The notes below the pieces were generated by a model. It made no database searches and was not told the DNA's origin. It saw only the letters and a list, made by a program, of their open reading frames with translations. 64,000 nt of DNA from Vulcanimicrobiota bacterium (GTDB lineage Bacteria; Vulcanimicrobiota; Xenobia; Xenobiales; JADMJV01): NCBI GenBank assembly GCA_019637395.1, contig JAHBVR010000013.1:229553-293552 (forward strand), read 5' to 3'. The position numbers and the translations under genes are program-made. This document shows, one piece after another, positions 54,108 through 64,000 of the stretch (its first letter is position 1; each line of letters starts with the position of its first letter).

Positions 54108-55543
54108 TCCCGGCTCAACTTCGCAGGAGCCTGACCTGCCCTCGATGCCAGGGCGCCTTGCAAGACTTCCCTCATTCTTTGCGCTGCTCGTCCTGCGGCC
54201 GAGATTATCCCGTCGTCGACGACGTCCCCAGCCTGATGCCCGAGCCCGAGATTCCCGATGACAGCTGCGAGTTGGACATGACCCTCATGATCCTGGCGCG
54301 CAACGAAATGGAGAATTTGCGGCATTCTCTGGGCGAAGCGCGGCGCGTGCTGGATGACCTGGGAATCCGCTACGAGGTCCTGGTGGTGGACGGAGAATCT
54401 CGCGATGGCACTCGCGAGGTGGCCGCCTCCCTGGGTGCCCGGGTGCACTCCCAAACTCGGCCTGGCTATGGGAACGCCTTCCGCGAGGGGCTGGAGCAGG
54501 TGCGCGGTGCTTTCCTGCTGACGCTGGACGCCGACCTTTCCCATGACCCGAATTATATTCAAGTGCTGTGGCAACGGCGGCATACCGCCGAATTGCTGGT
54601 GGGCTCGCGCTACGTGGCCGGTGGCGAGGCGCTCATGCCTCTTTCCCGGCAATTCTTGAGCCGCGTCCTCAACAAGACCTTTGGCGGTCTGCTTTCCGTG
54701 CCGGTGGCCGATCTCTCCAGCGGCTTTCGCCTCTATAAGAGTTCGGTGCTGCGTTCGGTAGAATTGCAGGGGCGAGATTTTGATATTCTCATCGAGCTAC
54801 TGGTGAAACTCTTCATCAACGGCTATCGAGTAGCCGAGTTGCCCATGTTCTACAAGCCCCGCGGCGAGGGCCAGTCCAACGCTCAGCTCAGACACTTCGC
54901 CACCTCTTATGCGCGAGCGCTGTGGCGCCTGTGGCGCGCGCGCAATTCGCTACGCGCCTCCGACTACGACTCCCGGGCCTACCACAGTCTCTTCCCCCTT
55001 CAGCGCTACTGGCAGCGAGAGCGCTACGCCAAGATCCTAGAATTACTGGAGGGGCGTACCTCCGGCATTTTAGATGTGGGCTGCGGTTCCAGCAAAATCA
55101 TTCAATCGCTGCCGGGAGCGGTAGGAGTAGATTGCCTGGCCCGCAAGCTCCGCTACTTGCGCAGCATTCATCCCCAGCTGGTGCACGCCGATATTTTTCA
55201 TTTGCCCTTTGCCGCCAAGACCTTCGAAACGGTCATCTGTTCCCAGGTGATTGACCGCATTCCCGATGCCGATCAGGCCCTGGCGCAACTGGTACGGGTG
55301 CTCAAGCCGGGGGGACACTTGATTTTAGGGAGTCCCGATTACGGGACCTGGACCTGGAAGGCCATCTATCCCTTTTACAAGCGAATGATTCCCGACGGCA
55401 ACCCCGGCAAGGGCAACCCCAAGTTGAATCGAGAGGGCTTGCTGGCGCTGCTGGAACGCCACGGTCTGGAACTGCTCAAGGAAACCTACGTGGGCGGCGG
55501 GGAATGGATCGGTTTAGCACGGCAGCCCACTACCAGGCATTGA
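54104..55543 (+). CDS. Fusion: zinc ribbon, GT2 dolichol-phosphate-mannosyltransferase-like, methyltransferase
   Basis: The 479-residue protein has three modules. Residues 1-45 are a Trm112-like zinc ribbon (LTCPRCQGAL and LRCSSCGRDY). Residues 60-290 are a GT2 catalytic domain with EVLVVDGESRDGTREVA, LTLDADLSHDPNYI and SSGFRLYKSSVLRSV, as in polyprenyl-phosphate sugar transferases. Residues 310-470 are a methyltransferase (GILDVGCGSSKII, VICSQVIDRIPDADQAL, VLKPGGHLILGSPDYG). The protein likely makes a lipid-linked sugar used by the GT-C enzyme encoded just before it and modifies it. The start overlaps the GT-C stop, so both are coupled. Confidence 0.82.
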   Translation: MIPAQLRRSLTCPRCQGALQDFPHSLRCSSCGRDYPVVDDVPSLMPEPEIPDDSCELDMTLMILARNEMENLRHSLGEARRVLDDLGIRYEVLVVDGESRDGTREVAASLGARVHSQTRPGYGNAFREGLEQVRGAFLLTLDADLSHDPNYIQVLWQRRHTAELLVGSRYVAGGEALMPLSRQFLSRVLNKTFGGLLSVPVADLSSGFRLYKSSVLRSVELQGRDFDILIELLVKLFINGYRVAELPMFYKPRGEGQSNAQLRHFATSYARALWRLWRARNSLRASDYDSRAYHSLFPLQRYWQRERYAKILELLEGRTSGILDVGCGSSKIIQSLPGAVGVDCLARKLRYLRSIHPQLVHADIFHLPFAAKTFETVICSQVIDRIPDADQALAQLVRVLKPGGHLILGSPDYGTWTWKAIYPFYKRMIPDGNPGKGNPKLNREGLLALLERHGLELLKETYVGGGEWIGLARQPTTRH

Positions 55544-58500
55544 GATGCCGCAGAAAGCTGCGGCTGGCTTTGGCCACTTCCTGGCGGCGCCGTTCCACCA
55601 GGAAGGCCATTCCCACCAGCAGCAGGCCACCGGCCACGGCCCACTGGTGCCAGGGCAGGTTGGTAGCGAAGAGCGCGGCCTGAATCGCCACTTCGGTGAG
55701 CAGCGCCAGCCCACCCCAGGCCATGTAGTTAGCCCGGTGAGTGAGCTGACCCAGAGCCAGCACCAGCAGAGCCAGTGAGCCGGCCCAGAGAGCATGTTCG
55801 CCAGAACCCAGACTGAGCACCAGCGAAGGCAATAACAGCGCCATCAGGCCCAGCTGGCGCAGTTGCGGCTGCTGGCCGGCCAGCAACAAGCCGGCCGCCA
55901 GCGGCACGCTGTAGAGTTCAGGAGTGACGAATTCATAGGTCAGCAGGATGGCCACGTAGGCGTGGTAGATCAAGCCGACGCTGACCAGCGGGATACGGGC
56001 CAGAGCGAAAGCGCCGGCACCCAGTCCCAGAGTCAGACAGAGAGGCATCAGGTCGTGATGGTAGAGACAGCCGACCCAGGCCAGCAGGCCGAGGATTTGC
56101 AGACTTTTGGGCTGCTTGAAGAGTATGGCTTCCAGGTAGCACCAGAGAAAGAGTTCCAAGGAGAATACCAGCCATTGGTGGGCCACTTCGGCGCCGCTGA
56201 AAGCGGCCCAGACCACCACCACGCGGGCGATGCTGGCCAGATCCGGGCGTCCCGTCTGCTGGCTGCGTAGCATCAACAGCAGCACCACCAACCAGGGATT
56301 GAGGGCGGCCGCCCAGCCTCCCAGCCAGAAGCTGGTCAGCAGCAAGGTCAGGCCGGTCAGCGCCTCCACTGCCACGGCCGGTTGGCTCAGCAGGCGATTG
56401 ACGAAGTAAAAGAGAGCCCATTCGGCCCAGAGAGCCAGGGTCCAGGTCTCTTCGGGAAGGGCGGCGGCATAGACGGGCTTGAGGCCCAGCCAGGCCAGCG
56501 CCAGCAACGAAGACTCGTTCCAGCGCACGGCCAGACCCAGGTAGCCGGCGCAGAGCAGCGCCAGCCAACCGATGTTGGCGCCTTCCAGGCCGAAGAGCAG
56601 ACAGGGCAGCACCAGCATGGCGCTGGCCTGGGCCAGACGCAACTGCTGCTGTCCCTGGCGTCCCGCCGTGGCCAGCCAGAGCAAGGCCGGAAACAGCTTC
56701 AAGGCCATCGGTCCGAGCACGGCCACCCCGGCGCTCCAGAGCAGAGCCGCCTCCAGATAGCCCGGCCAAAGGGTGGCGGCGGCGCAGGCCACCAGGCCGA
56801 GGGCCAGGCCCAGCGTGCCGAAGTGGTCGATGCAGGCCAGCGCCGTGATCAAACACAGGCCGGCCTGCAAGTTGGGGATGCGCTGCCGCGGCAAAGCAAA
56901 GGCAACGCCGTAAAAAATCAAGGCGGCCGTGGCCGAAGACCAGTAACCGAGGATCAGGTAGTAGACCTGCATGGTCGAGAAAATCCAGCCGGCCAGGGCG
57001 GCGCTCACCAGAACAGGGGTGGCGTAGGGTGTGCGCTTGAGAGCCAGGCCCAGCAAGGCCAGGGCCGCCACGAAGGCGGTAAAGCCCAGGCCCAGGTTGG
57101 GTTGGGAGCTCTGGCCGAAGATGACCGGCAACCAGGTGCCGTAAGCCAGCGCGGCCGTCACCATGGAAACGTAGAGCGCCTTGGATTCGCGCTCGAAAAC
57201 GGCGCACAGGGCGATAACGGCCGAGACACCCAGGTAAATCCAGGGAGTATAGACATCGGCGCCGGCCATCTGCAGCACCATGTTCATGGGCACCAGCAAC
57301 AGGGCCGTACCGGCCGCCGTCCAGGCCCAGGGACGCAGGTAGTCTTGCGGCACGCGCGAGCGCATCAGGGTAACGGCCACCTGCCAGGCCAGCACCATGG
57401 CCATCAACCAGGGGCGGTAGATGGGAGTTTGGAGCAGAGAAAGCAGGCAGAAGTAGGCGTAGAGCGCGCACAAACTGGCCCCGTAAGCCCAGTTGGGCTT
57501 GCGGTAGTAGTAAGCAGAATAACCGTAGAAGAGGGCGCCCAGCGCGCCCGTAATAAACTGAGTCAAGTTAGCCTGGTGATTGACGAGTAAGGGCAATCCC
57601 AGGAAGAGCAGCAGCACGGCACCGGTCAAGTAAATGGCCAGAGCTTGGCCGACTTCTCCCCGGCGGATATAGAGCGTTCCCTGCAGCAAGGCCGCCAGGC
57701 CCACGCTGGAAGCGGGCCACTCTAGTAACGAGCCGAGCCAGCCGGCACAGAGCAGGCAGATCAGCGTCGAGCCGATCATGGCGCGCCTGGTGTTGAGCAC
57801 CAGCCCGCAGGTGGTGAAGTAGACGATGGCCAGCAGAAACAGCGTCATGGCGGGCCCAGTTTCCAGGCGGCCGGTGGTAAAAGCGGAGAACAGCCCCAGG
57901 AAGGCCAATCCGTGACCCACTCGGGTCCAATGAGGATGATCGCGCTCTTTCCAAAAGAGCAGAGCGGCGCCGGTAAAACTGAAGAGACCGAGCAGCAACC
58001 CGCTGCCCGTGGTCCAGCCGGCCAGCGCCCAGCAAAGACCGGAGAGATAGGTGCAGATGGGTTCATCGGCGTTCTTGCGGTTGACCCACCAGCCGATCAG
58101 GAAGGCCAGCGGATTCCAGAATACCGAGGGCGCCTGGAAGATATTCAAGAAAATCAGACCGATGGGCAGCATGCCACCGCCCAGAACAGTAAACATACGA
58201 CTGGATACAGGTAATTTCTCTTTGAGCTGACCCGCCAGCCAGAAGAAAAGCACGGGCAGCAGGGTGAGCAACAGGCCCATGGCCTGGCGGCCCCAGCCCT
58301 CCCAATTGCTTCCCAAGATGCCCACGGCGGCGGCCAGCAACAGCACCCCGCCGAGGGCGTAAAGCAGCCGAATCTTCTTTTCCGAGAAGGCGCCCATGAG
58401 CATCTGCATGGCCACGTCGGCCTCGCTGGGAACATGTGGCTCAAAGGCGACCGGGACGGGACTCTCATGGCCCGGCAGGTAAGGTTGCTGGTCGAGCAGT

Positions 58501-58817
58501 CGCTGAATGGCCTCGGCTTTGTCGCGCCGGGCGGTTCGAGCGGCTGGTTTTTTGACTTCAGCCGCTTCGACCAACAGCCCCTCTTCGGGGAGTTCACGCA
58601 GGGTGTAGAGTCGTTTGCGGTAGTTCTCTTCGGCTTCGCGCTTCCACCAATCGGGCACGGATTTCCAGCGCTTGAGTTCGCGAATCAGGTAGTCGATTCG
58701 CTCCCCGGCGCGGGCCCGTTGCGTCTCGTCCGGGCGTAGCAGCTCTCCGCAGAAGCCGCAGGCGGAGGCCTCAAGGTTGGCCTCCTCCGTCCCGCAGTTC
58801 CAACATCGAATTTTCAC
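55530..58817 (-). CDS. Giant zinc-ribbon polytopic membrane protein (SCO7613/DUF2157-like)
   Basis: The 1095-residue protein has a zinc ribbon at the N-terminus (CWNCGTEEANLEASACGFCG), a soluble linker to about residue 145, then some 25-30 membrane helices in a monotonous Leu/Ala-rich pattern. Proteins with this layout occur in several phyla under SCO7613/DUF2157-like names and have no known function. The GTG start at 58817 has AAGGAG seven bases upstream, and TATAGT further up may be the -10. Its end overlaps the convergent fusion gene by 14 bp. Its last codons are repeated as a fragment at 52.64 kb. Confidence 0.72.
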   Translation of the reverse strand: MKIRCWNCGTEEANLEASACGFCGELLRPDETQRARAGERIDYLIRELKRWKSVPDWWKREAEENYRKRLYTLRELPEEGLLVEAAEVKKPAARTARRDKAEAIQRLLDQQPYLPGHESPVPVAFEPHVPSEADVAMQMLMGAFSEKKIRLLYALGGVLLLAAAVGILGSNWEGWGRQAMGLLLTLLPVLFFWLAGQLKEKLPVSSRMFTVLGGGMLPIGLIFLNIFQAPSVFWNPLAFLIGWWVNRKNADEPICTYLSGLCWALAGWTTGSGLLLGLFSFTGAALLFWKERDHPHWTRVGHGLAFLGLFSAFTTGRLETGPAMTLFLLAIVYFTTCGLVLNTRRAMIGSTLICLLCAGWLGSLLEWPASSVGLAALLQGTLYIRRGEVGQALAIYLTGAVLLLFLGLPLLVNHQANLTQFITGALGALFYGYSAYYYRKPNWAYGASLCALYAYFCLLSLLQTPIYRPWLMAMVLAWQVAVTLMRSRVPQDYLRPWAWTAAGTALLLVPMNMVLQMAGADVYTPWIYLGVSAVIALCAVFERESKALYVSMVTAALAYGTWLPVIFGQSSQPNLGLGFTAFVAALALLGLALKRTPYATPVLVSAALAGWIFSTMQVYYLILGYWSSATAALIFYGVAFALPRQRIPNLQAGLCLITALACIDHFGTLGLALGLVACAAATLWPGYLEAALLWSAGVAVLGPMALKLFPALLWLATAGRQGQQQLRLAQASAMLVLPCLLFGLEGANIGWLALLCAGYLGLAVRWNESSLLALAWLGLKPVYAAALPEETWTLALWAEWALFYFVNRLLSQPAVAVEALTGLTLLLTSFWLGGWAAALNPWLVVLLLMLRSQQTGRPDLASIARVVVVWAAFSGAEVAHQWLVFSLELFLWCYLEAILFKQPKSLQILGLLAWVGCLYHHDLMPLCLTLGLGAGAFALARIPLVSVGLIYHAYVAILLTYEFVTPELYSVPLAAGLLLAGQQPQLRQLGLMALLLPSLVLSLGSGEHALWAGSLALLVLALGQLTHRANYMAWGGLALLTEVAIQAALFATNLPWHQWAVAGGLLLVGMAFLVERRRQEVAKASRSFLRHLNAW

Positions 58818-58904
58818 GGCACGCTCCTTAGTAGAATAACTACACTCTACAACTTATCACCGTTAATTTCTACACTATAAGAAATTTTTTTCCTCGTTTT
58901 TTCG

Positions 58905-59390
58905 CTATCGGATTTTAGCGGACAGGAAGCTGTTAAAAAACCAGCTGACCACGCTGAAGGCGTCGCCTTTACCGGGTTTGCTGGAGTGTCCTCCGCGCAC
59001 CTGATCGGCCACCAGCTCATCGCCTTGCAGTCCTCGGGTTTTATAAATCTGGGTTACTTTCTGAAGCTCGCCCTGGTCGAACCAGATACCGCGACACTCC
59101 CGACAGACATCTACCGAGATGCCGCCCACCAGCGGGCGCTCCATTCCCTTGCGGCAGCGCGGGCAACGCCGGGCCGCGGCGGAGATTTCGTAAGTATGGT
59201 GCAGCGAGTCGCCACCCGGAGGAGTAAACTTTTGCACCAACTGACGGCTTTTATAAAACGTCTCGAGTTCCCCGGCATCAAACCAGATGCCCAGACATTC
59301 GGGACAGTTGTCGACTTCCAGCTTGGTCTCGGAGTCCTGAGACTTTTCCATGGGCTGCTTTTTGCAGGCGGGGCAAAGTAGGTTAGCCAT
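58905..59390 (-). CDS. Protein with two TFIIB-type zinc ribbons
   Basis: The 161-residue protein starts at the ATG at 59390. It has two copies of the zf-TFIIB module, each with CxxC and a second Cys pair in the pattern C-x-E-C-x-G-I-W-F-D-x-G-E-L: LCPACKKQPME with NCPECLGIWFDAGELE, and RCPRCRKGMER with VCRECRGIWFDQGELQ. Such proteins are small zinc-binding proteins of unknown function. A TTG at 59411 could extend it by seven residues. It lies directly before the giant zinc-ribbon membrane protein gene on the same strand. Confidence 0.82.
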   Translation of the reverse strand: MANLLCPACKKQPMEKSQDSETKLEVDNCPECLGIWFDAGELETFYKSRQLVQKFTPPGGDSLHHTYEISAAARRCPRCRKGMERPLVGGISVDVCRECRGIWFDQGELQKVTQIYKTRGLQGDELVADQVRGGHSSKPGKGDAFSVVSWFFNSFLSAKIR

Positions 59391-59485
59391 CGTGCTTTTT
59401 TCCGTTTCCAATCTCTGGCACCTTTGGTTAGCCCGTAACTTTTTGTTTACAGCTTTCTTTAAGGACCCTCCTCTATGCTTGCAAG

Positions 59486-59731
59486 ATGAGCCAACATGCG
59501 CCTAACTGCCGGCAGTGCGAACACTTTCATGTGACCTGGGACAACGCCAATCCGTTGGGCTGTACCAAGTTCGGCTTCAAGACGCGTCAACTGCCCAGCG
59601 TGGATATTCTTTCCACTACCGGCAAACAGTGCACGTTCTTCACCTCCAAGGTGGAGCAGGGCCAGCAGGTCTTCCGCTTCCAACGCCAGGCTGTCCTACC
59701 CGATCACTGCACTTTTTCCATCACCGGGTAG
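59486..59731 (+). CDS. Small Cys-containing conserved protein
   Basis: The 81-residue protein reads NCRQCEHFHVTWDNANPLGC, then TKFGFKTRQLPSVDIL and TTGKQCTFF. The Cys pattern and the phrase H-F-x-V-T-W-D with G-F-K-x-R recur in short proteins of many bacteria, probably a small zinc- or metal-binding fold. The function is unknown. It is convergent with ligA, 29 bp away. Confidence 0.68.
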   Translation: MSQHAPNCRQCEHFHVTWDNANPLGCTKFGFKTRQLPSVDILSTTGKQCTFFTSKVEQGQQVFRFQRQAVLPDHCTFSITG

Positions 59732-59760
59732 ACAAATAGACCGTGCGGCTCCATTCTCAG

Positions 59761-61899
<2,139 letters not shown>

Positions 61900-62700
61900 T
61901 TAGAGCCTTTCGGGCAAGTAGGCCACGGCATACTGGCCGAGCAGATTGGCCCAGACCAACTGGAGATAGACCTGAGCCGGAAAGGTAACCAGCACCAGCG
62001 GCCAAAAGGCGGCCTGAGCCATCTGGAAGAGGACGCTCACGCCCCACACCAGCACGCAGCAGAGCAAGTAATCTCCCCATCCCTTGCCTATATCCCGCAG
62101 GATACCTTTAAGACTGACGGCCTGGAAAGGGGTTGCCCCTAAGGCCAGGCGCAGTGTGGCCATGGGGGAAACCAGCAACACGAAAATCCAGTAGACCAGG
62201 GCCAGTAGCAGGCAAAGAAGACCGGCGCCCGATCCGAGCAGGGCAAAAAAGAACGCTCCCCAGGTGTGGTGGCTGGTGAAATTCGTAATCGTGCCGGCCA
62301 GGCTGGTCAGGGCCAGGGCCACCAGTAGCAGGGCGGGAGTGGCAAACCAGATGCCCAGCATATCCATGCCGCCGCCGTCCTTCAGCAGCGCCCGAAGGCC
62401 ACTCCAGGGGGGCAGTTCCATCTCTCCCCGCATCACCTGCCTGCGGCAGCGCAGCAGATAGCCGGCCAGACAGGTGAAAGGCAGAGAGCCGACCAGGAGG
62501 CACACGGCCAGAATCGTCAGAGTCAGAGGCATCCCTTGAACCGACGTGCTGGTCTTGAGCCCCAGTCCCAGCAGAATCGGTGGCACCAGAACGGCCAGGC
62601 TGACCGGCAGCACCAACCAGGCGGCCAGCAAACGCTTGAAGCCGGTGGTGGGATAGAGAAATCCTTGCACCAAGTTGATTCGGAAGATTCTACGTCCCAT
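61900..62700 (-). CDS. DUF4013-like integral membrane protein
   Basis: From the ATG at 62700 the protein has 266 residues and about six membrane helices. The segment YLLRCRRQVMRGEMELPPWS followed by LLKDGG matches the DUF4013 family motif. An open frame reaches further upstream, but it overlaps the divergent ArsR start and is not used. The function is unknown. It lies 9 bp downstream of ligA on the same strand order, with ligA next. Confidence 0.72.
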   Translation of the reverse strand: MGRRIFRINLVQGFLYPTTGFKRLLAAWLVLPVSLAVLVPPILLGLGLKTSTSVQGMPLTLTILAVCLLVGSLPFTCLAGYLLRCRRQVMRGEMELPPWSGLRALLKDGGGMDMLGIWFATPALLLVALALTSLAGTITNFTSHHTWGAFFFALLGSGAGLLCLLLALVYWIFVLLVSPMATLRLALGATPFQAVSLKGILRDIGKGWGDYLLCCVLVWGVSVLFQMAQAAFWPLVLVTFPAQVYLQLVWANLLGQYAVAYLPERL

Positions 62701-62813
62701 CCAGCAGATATTCCACCGACCCTCGAGGATTCCCGCGCGGCTGATTTCGGGCTTGCGATGTTCAGAAAGTCTCAAAGCGCCAGGGAAGACGGAACAAAGT
62801 CGAACTTTCCAAG

Positions 62814-63164
62814 ATGTCATATCGTAAAGTTGTGGCCGAAGAAATGGCCAATTTTCTGTCCGCCCTATCCCACCCCGACCGCGTGCGCATCGCCCTGGAG
62901 CTTCAAGATGGCGAGCAAGAGGTAAGCGTCCTGCGGGAAGCCCTGGGAATCTCTCCCTCCCGACTGAGCCAACATCTCGGGCTCCTGAAAAGTCACCACA
63001 TCGTGCGTGAGCGCAAAGAGGGCCGGCGGGTCTTCTATCACCTGGAACAAGTGGGCCTGGGTCGCTGGCTGCTCGAGGGCATGACCTTTATTCAGCAAGA
63101 GAGTCAACGCCTGGGAGAAGTGGTGGCGGCCCTGCACCAGGTGACTGCCCTCAAGGAGGGCTGA
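62814..63164 (+). CDS. ArsR-family transcriptional regulator
   Basis: The 116-residue winged-helix protein has the ArsR core: LSHPDRVRIALELQDGEQEV, LREALGISPSRLSQHLGLLK and IVRERKEGRRVFYHLEQVGL. The metal-binding Cys residues found in ArsR and SmtB are absent, so it probably does not sense metals through the usual alpha3 site. It is divergent from the DUF4013 gene across 113 bp, and may control itself and that gene. Confidence 0.9.
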   Translation: MSYRKVVAEEMANFLSALSHPDRVRIALELQDGEQEVSVLREALGISPSRLSQHLGLLKSHHIVRERKEGRRVFYHLEQVGLGRWLLEGMTFIQQESQRLGEVVAALHQVTALKEG

Positions 63165-63191
63165 GTTGTTTCCGACCCGAAACCGGACCTT

Positions 63192-63524
63192 ATGATGAAG
63201 AGATTATTTTTGCTGATTTGTCTGGCCACGGCCTGCTTCGCGGATCCATTCCAGGCGGAGGGTCGCTGGCGTATCTATCACACCGACGGCTCACCGATTA
63301 CCGTTACTCTGTATAAGAACCACTCGGCTCGTAGCAGTTGGGAAAATGGCGAACGAGGCCATTGGAAATGGGTGAACGGGCACCTGGTAATGCGTTGGAA
63401 AGATGGCTGGCGCGACGTGATCACCCTGAGCGAAGGTCGTTACGAAAAACTCGGCTACGCCCCCGGTAACCGGGACGTAGCCTCCCCCAGCAACCGCACC
63501 GCAGCTTATAAATTAGGGGAATAG
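63192..63524 (+). CDS. Small secreted protein of unknown function
   Basis: The 110-residue protein has a signal peptide (KRLFLLICLATACFA). The mature part has several Trp residues in a repeated beta pattern (RWRIYHTDGSPITVTLY, HWKWVNGHLVMRWKDGW), suggestive of a small beta-barrel like lipocalin-type proteins. The second ATG at 63195 is equally possible. It follows the ArsR gene by 27 bp and probably shares its transcript. Its end overlaps the next gene by 12 bp in convergent orientation. Confidence 0.65.
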   Translation: MMKRLFLLICLATACFADPFQAEGRWRIYHTDGSPITVTLYKNHSARSSWENGERGHWKWVNGHLVMRWKDGWRDVITLSEGRYEKLGYAPGNRDVASPSNRTAAYKLGE

Positions 63525-63779
63525 CAGCACGTTGGCGGTCTGCGTCCAGCTGGTATAACTGCGGATCGTGGCGCTAACCCCGGCCGTCAGACCGACCAGC
63601 GAAAGGACGGTGGCTCCGGCCAGCACGGTCTTCCTCCAGGAACGGGACGTTTTGGGGGTGACAGGCGCCACCACGCGCACCTCGGGGAGCTGGAAGGCGG
63701 CGTGACCGGTTTTTTGGCGGTGCACAGCCAGTTCTACGTGCAGTTGAAAATGGGCGCCGCAGCTGCAGGTCTTCGTCAC
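63513..63779 (-). CDS. Small membrane protein with zinc-finger-like start
   Basis: The 88-residue protein begins TKTCSCGAHFQLHVELAVHR, with two Cys and two His that could bind zinc, then a basic linker and one membrane helix (VLAGATVLSLVGLTAGVSAT). No family is recognised. It resembles small zinc-finger-plus-helix anchors such as zf-HC2-like proteins. It is convergent with the secreted small protein. Confidence 0.5.
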   Translation of the reverse strand: MTKTCSCGAHFQLHVELAVHRQKTGHAAFQLPEVRVVAPVTPKTSRSWRKTVLAGATVLSLVGLTAGVSATIRSYTSWTQTANVLLFP

Positions 63780-63946
63780 GTTGAAGGGCTCCTTCTGTCG
63801 TATCTTGCTCCCAGCCTAACGCTCCAGCGCTCATCCTGTCCCAGGCCAGATGTTGCCGGAGGGTTGCGAATGTAAACAGTTTGTGAGCCGTTCTTTAACA
63901 ACTTGACCTGGCCGGAAAAAGTATTAAAACCACCCCATAAAGCGGT

Positions 63947-63974
63947 TGACAGCCCCTGGGCACCATGCTAACCT
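63947..63974 (+). promoter_or_regulatory. Strong promoter at the right edge
   Basis: TTGACA (63947-63952) and TAACCT (63969-63974) are separated by 16 bp. Transcription would start about 63981 and immediately enter a small hairpin (CGCTG-AGAA-CAGCG). No coding start follows before the window ends. A perfect -35 with 16-bp spacing and GC-rich start region is typical of rRNA or tRNA operons, but the downstream gene is not visible. Confidence 0.5.
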
Positions 63975-64000
63975 ACGCCTCGCCGCTGAGAACAGCGCGC

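Overview
The window is dense, GC-rich bacterial DNA with short intergenic gaps, frequent 4-14 bp gene overlaps and frequent GTG/TTG starts. No rRNA or tRNA gene is visible. The universal genes ligA and carA-carB are present, and the lipoprotein and Tat signals show a bacterium. The mix of single-chain eukaryote-like xanthine dehydrogenase, a bacterial NUDT9-type ADP-ribose hydrolase, small pilin clusters, an alpha-2-macroglobulin-like protein and many unassignable proteins suggests a large-genome free-living bacterium from a poorly sampled phylum. I cannot fix the phylum from the sequence.

Layout. 1-7.1 kb: partial methyltransferase, Tat lipoprotein hydrolase, lipoprotein glycoside hydrolase, then a three-gene pilin/PilX-like cluster. 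7.1-14 kb: regulatory and transport genes: a SpoIIE-type phosphatase; a LysR-cupin pair divergent from a PACE-type efflux protein; a MerR/TipAS regulator with a 19-bp-spacer promoter; a Pit phosphate transporter; a CDP-diacylglycerol pyrophosphatase; small proteins. 14-21.1 kb: a 1334-residue molybdenum hydroxylase overlapping a secreted multicopper oxidase with a C-terminal repeat domain. 21.1-30.8 kb: an accessory, decaying region with broken antitoxin and toxin genes, one intact PIN/Phd pair, an Rpn-type nuclease, a MerB-like pseudogene and its frameshifted neighbour, a Vgb-like propeller lipoprotein and several dispersed palindromic repeats.

30.8-46 kb: almost all on the minus strand. It holds an alpha-2-macroglobulin-like protein split over two overlapping frames, two GT4 glycosyltransferases, a six-hairpin glycosidase-like protein, a secreted phosphodiester glycosidase, an M4-like metalloprotease, and a tightly packed set of DUF1697, NUDT9-like Nudix, carbamoyltransferase and GT4 genes. 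46-64 kb: carA-carB, a second M4-like protease with a GspG-like partner, a GT-C/GT2-methyltransferase pair, a giant zinc-ribbon membrane protein, zinc-ribbon proteins, ligA, a DUF4013 membrane protein, an ArsR regulator and small proteins. A strong promoter at the right edge points to a gene outside the window.

The most interesting items are the NUDT9-like/carbamoyltransferase/GT4 gene set, the xanthine dehydrogenase-multicopper oxidase overlap, two families of dispersed palindromic repeats next to gene 3' ends, the MerR-type promoter that appears to give a leaderless transcript, and the cluster of broken genes at 21-31 kb.
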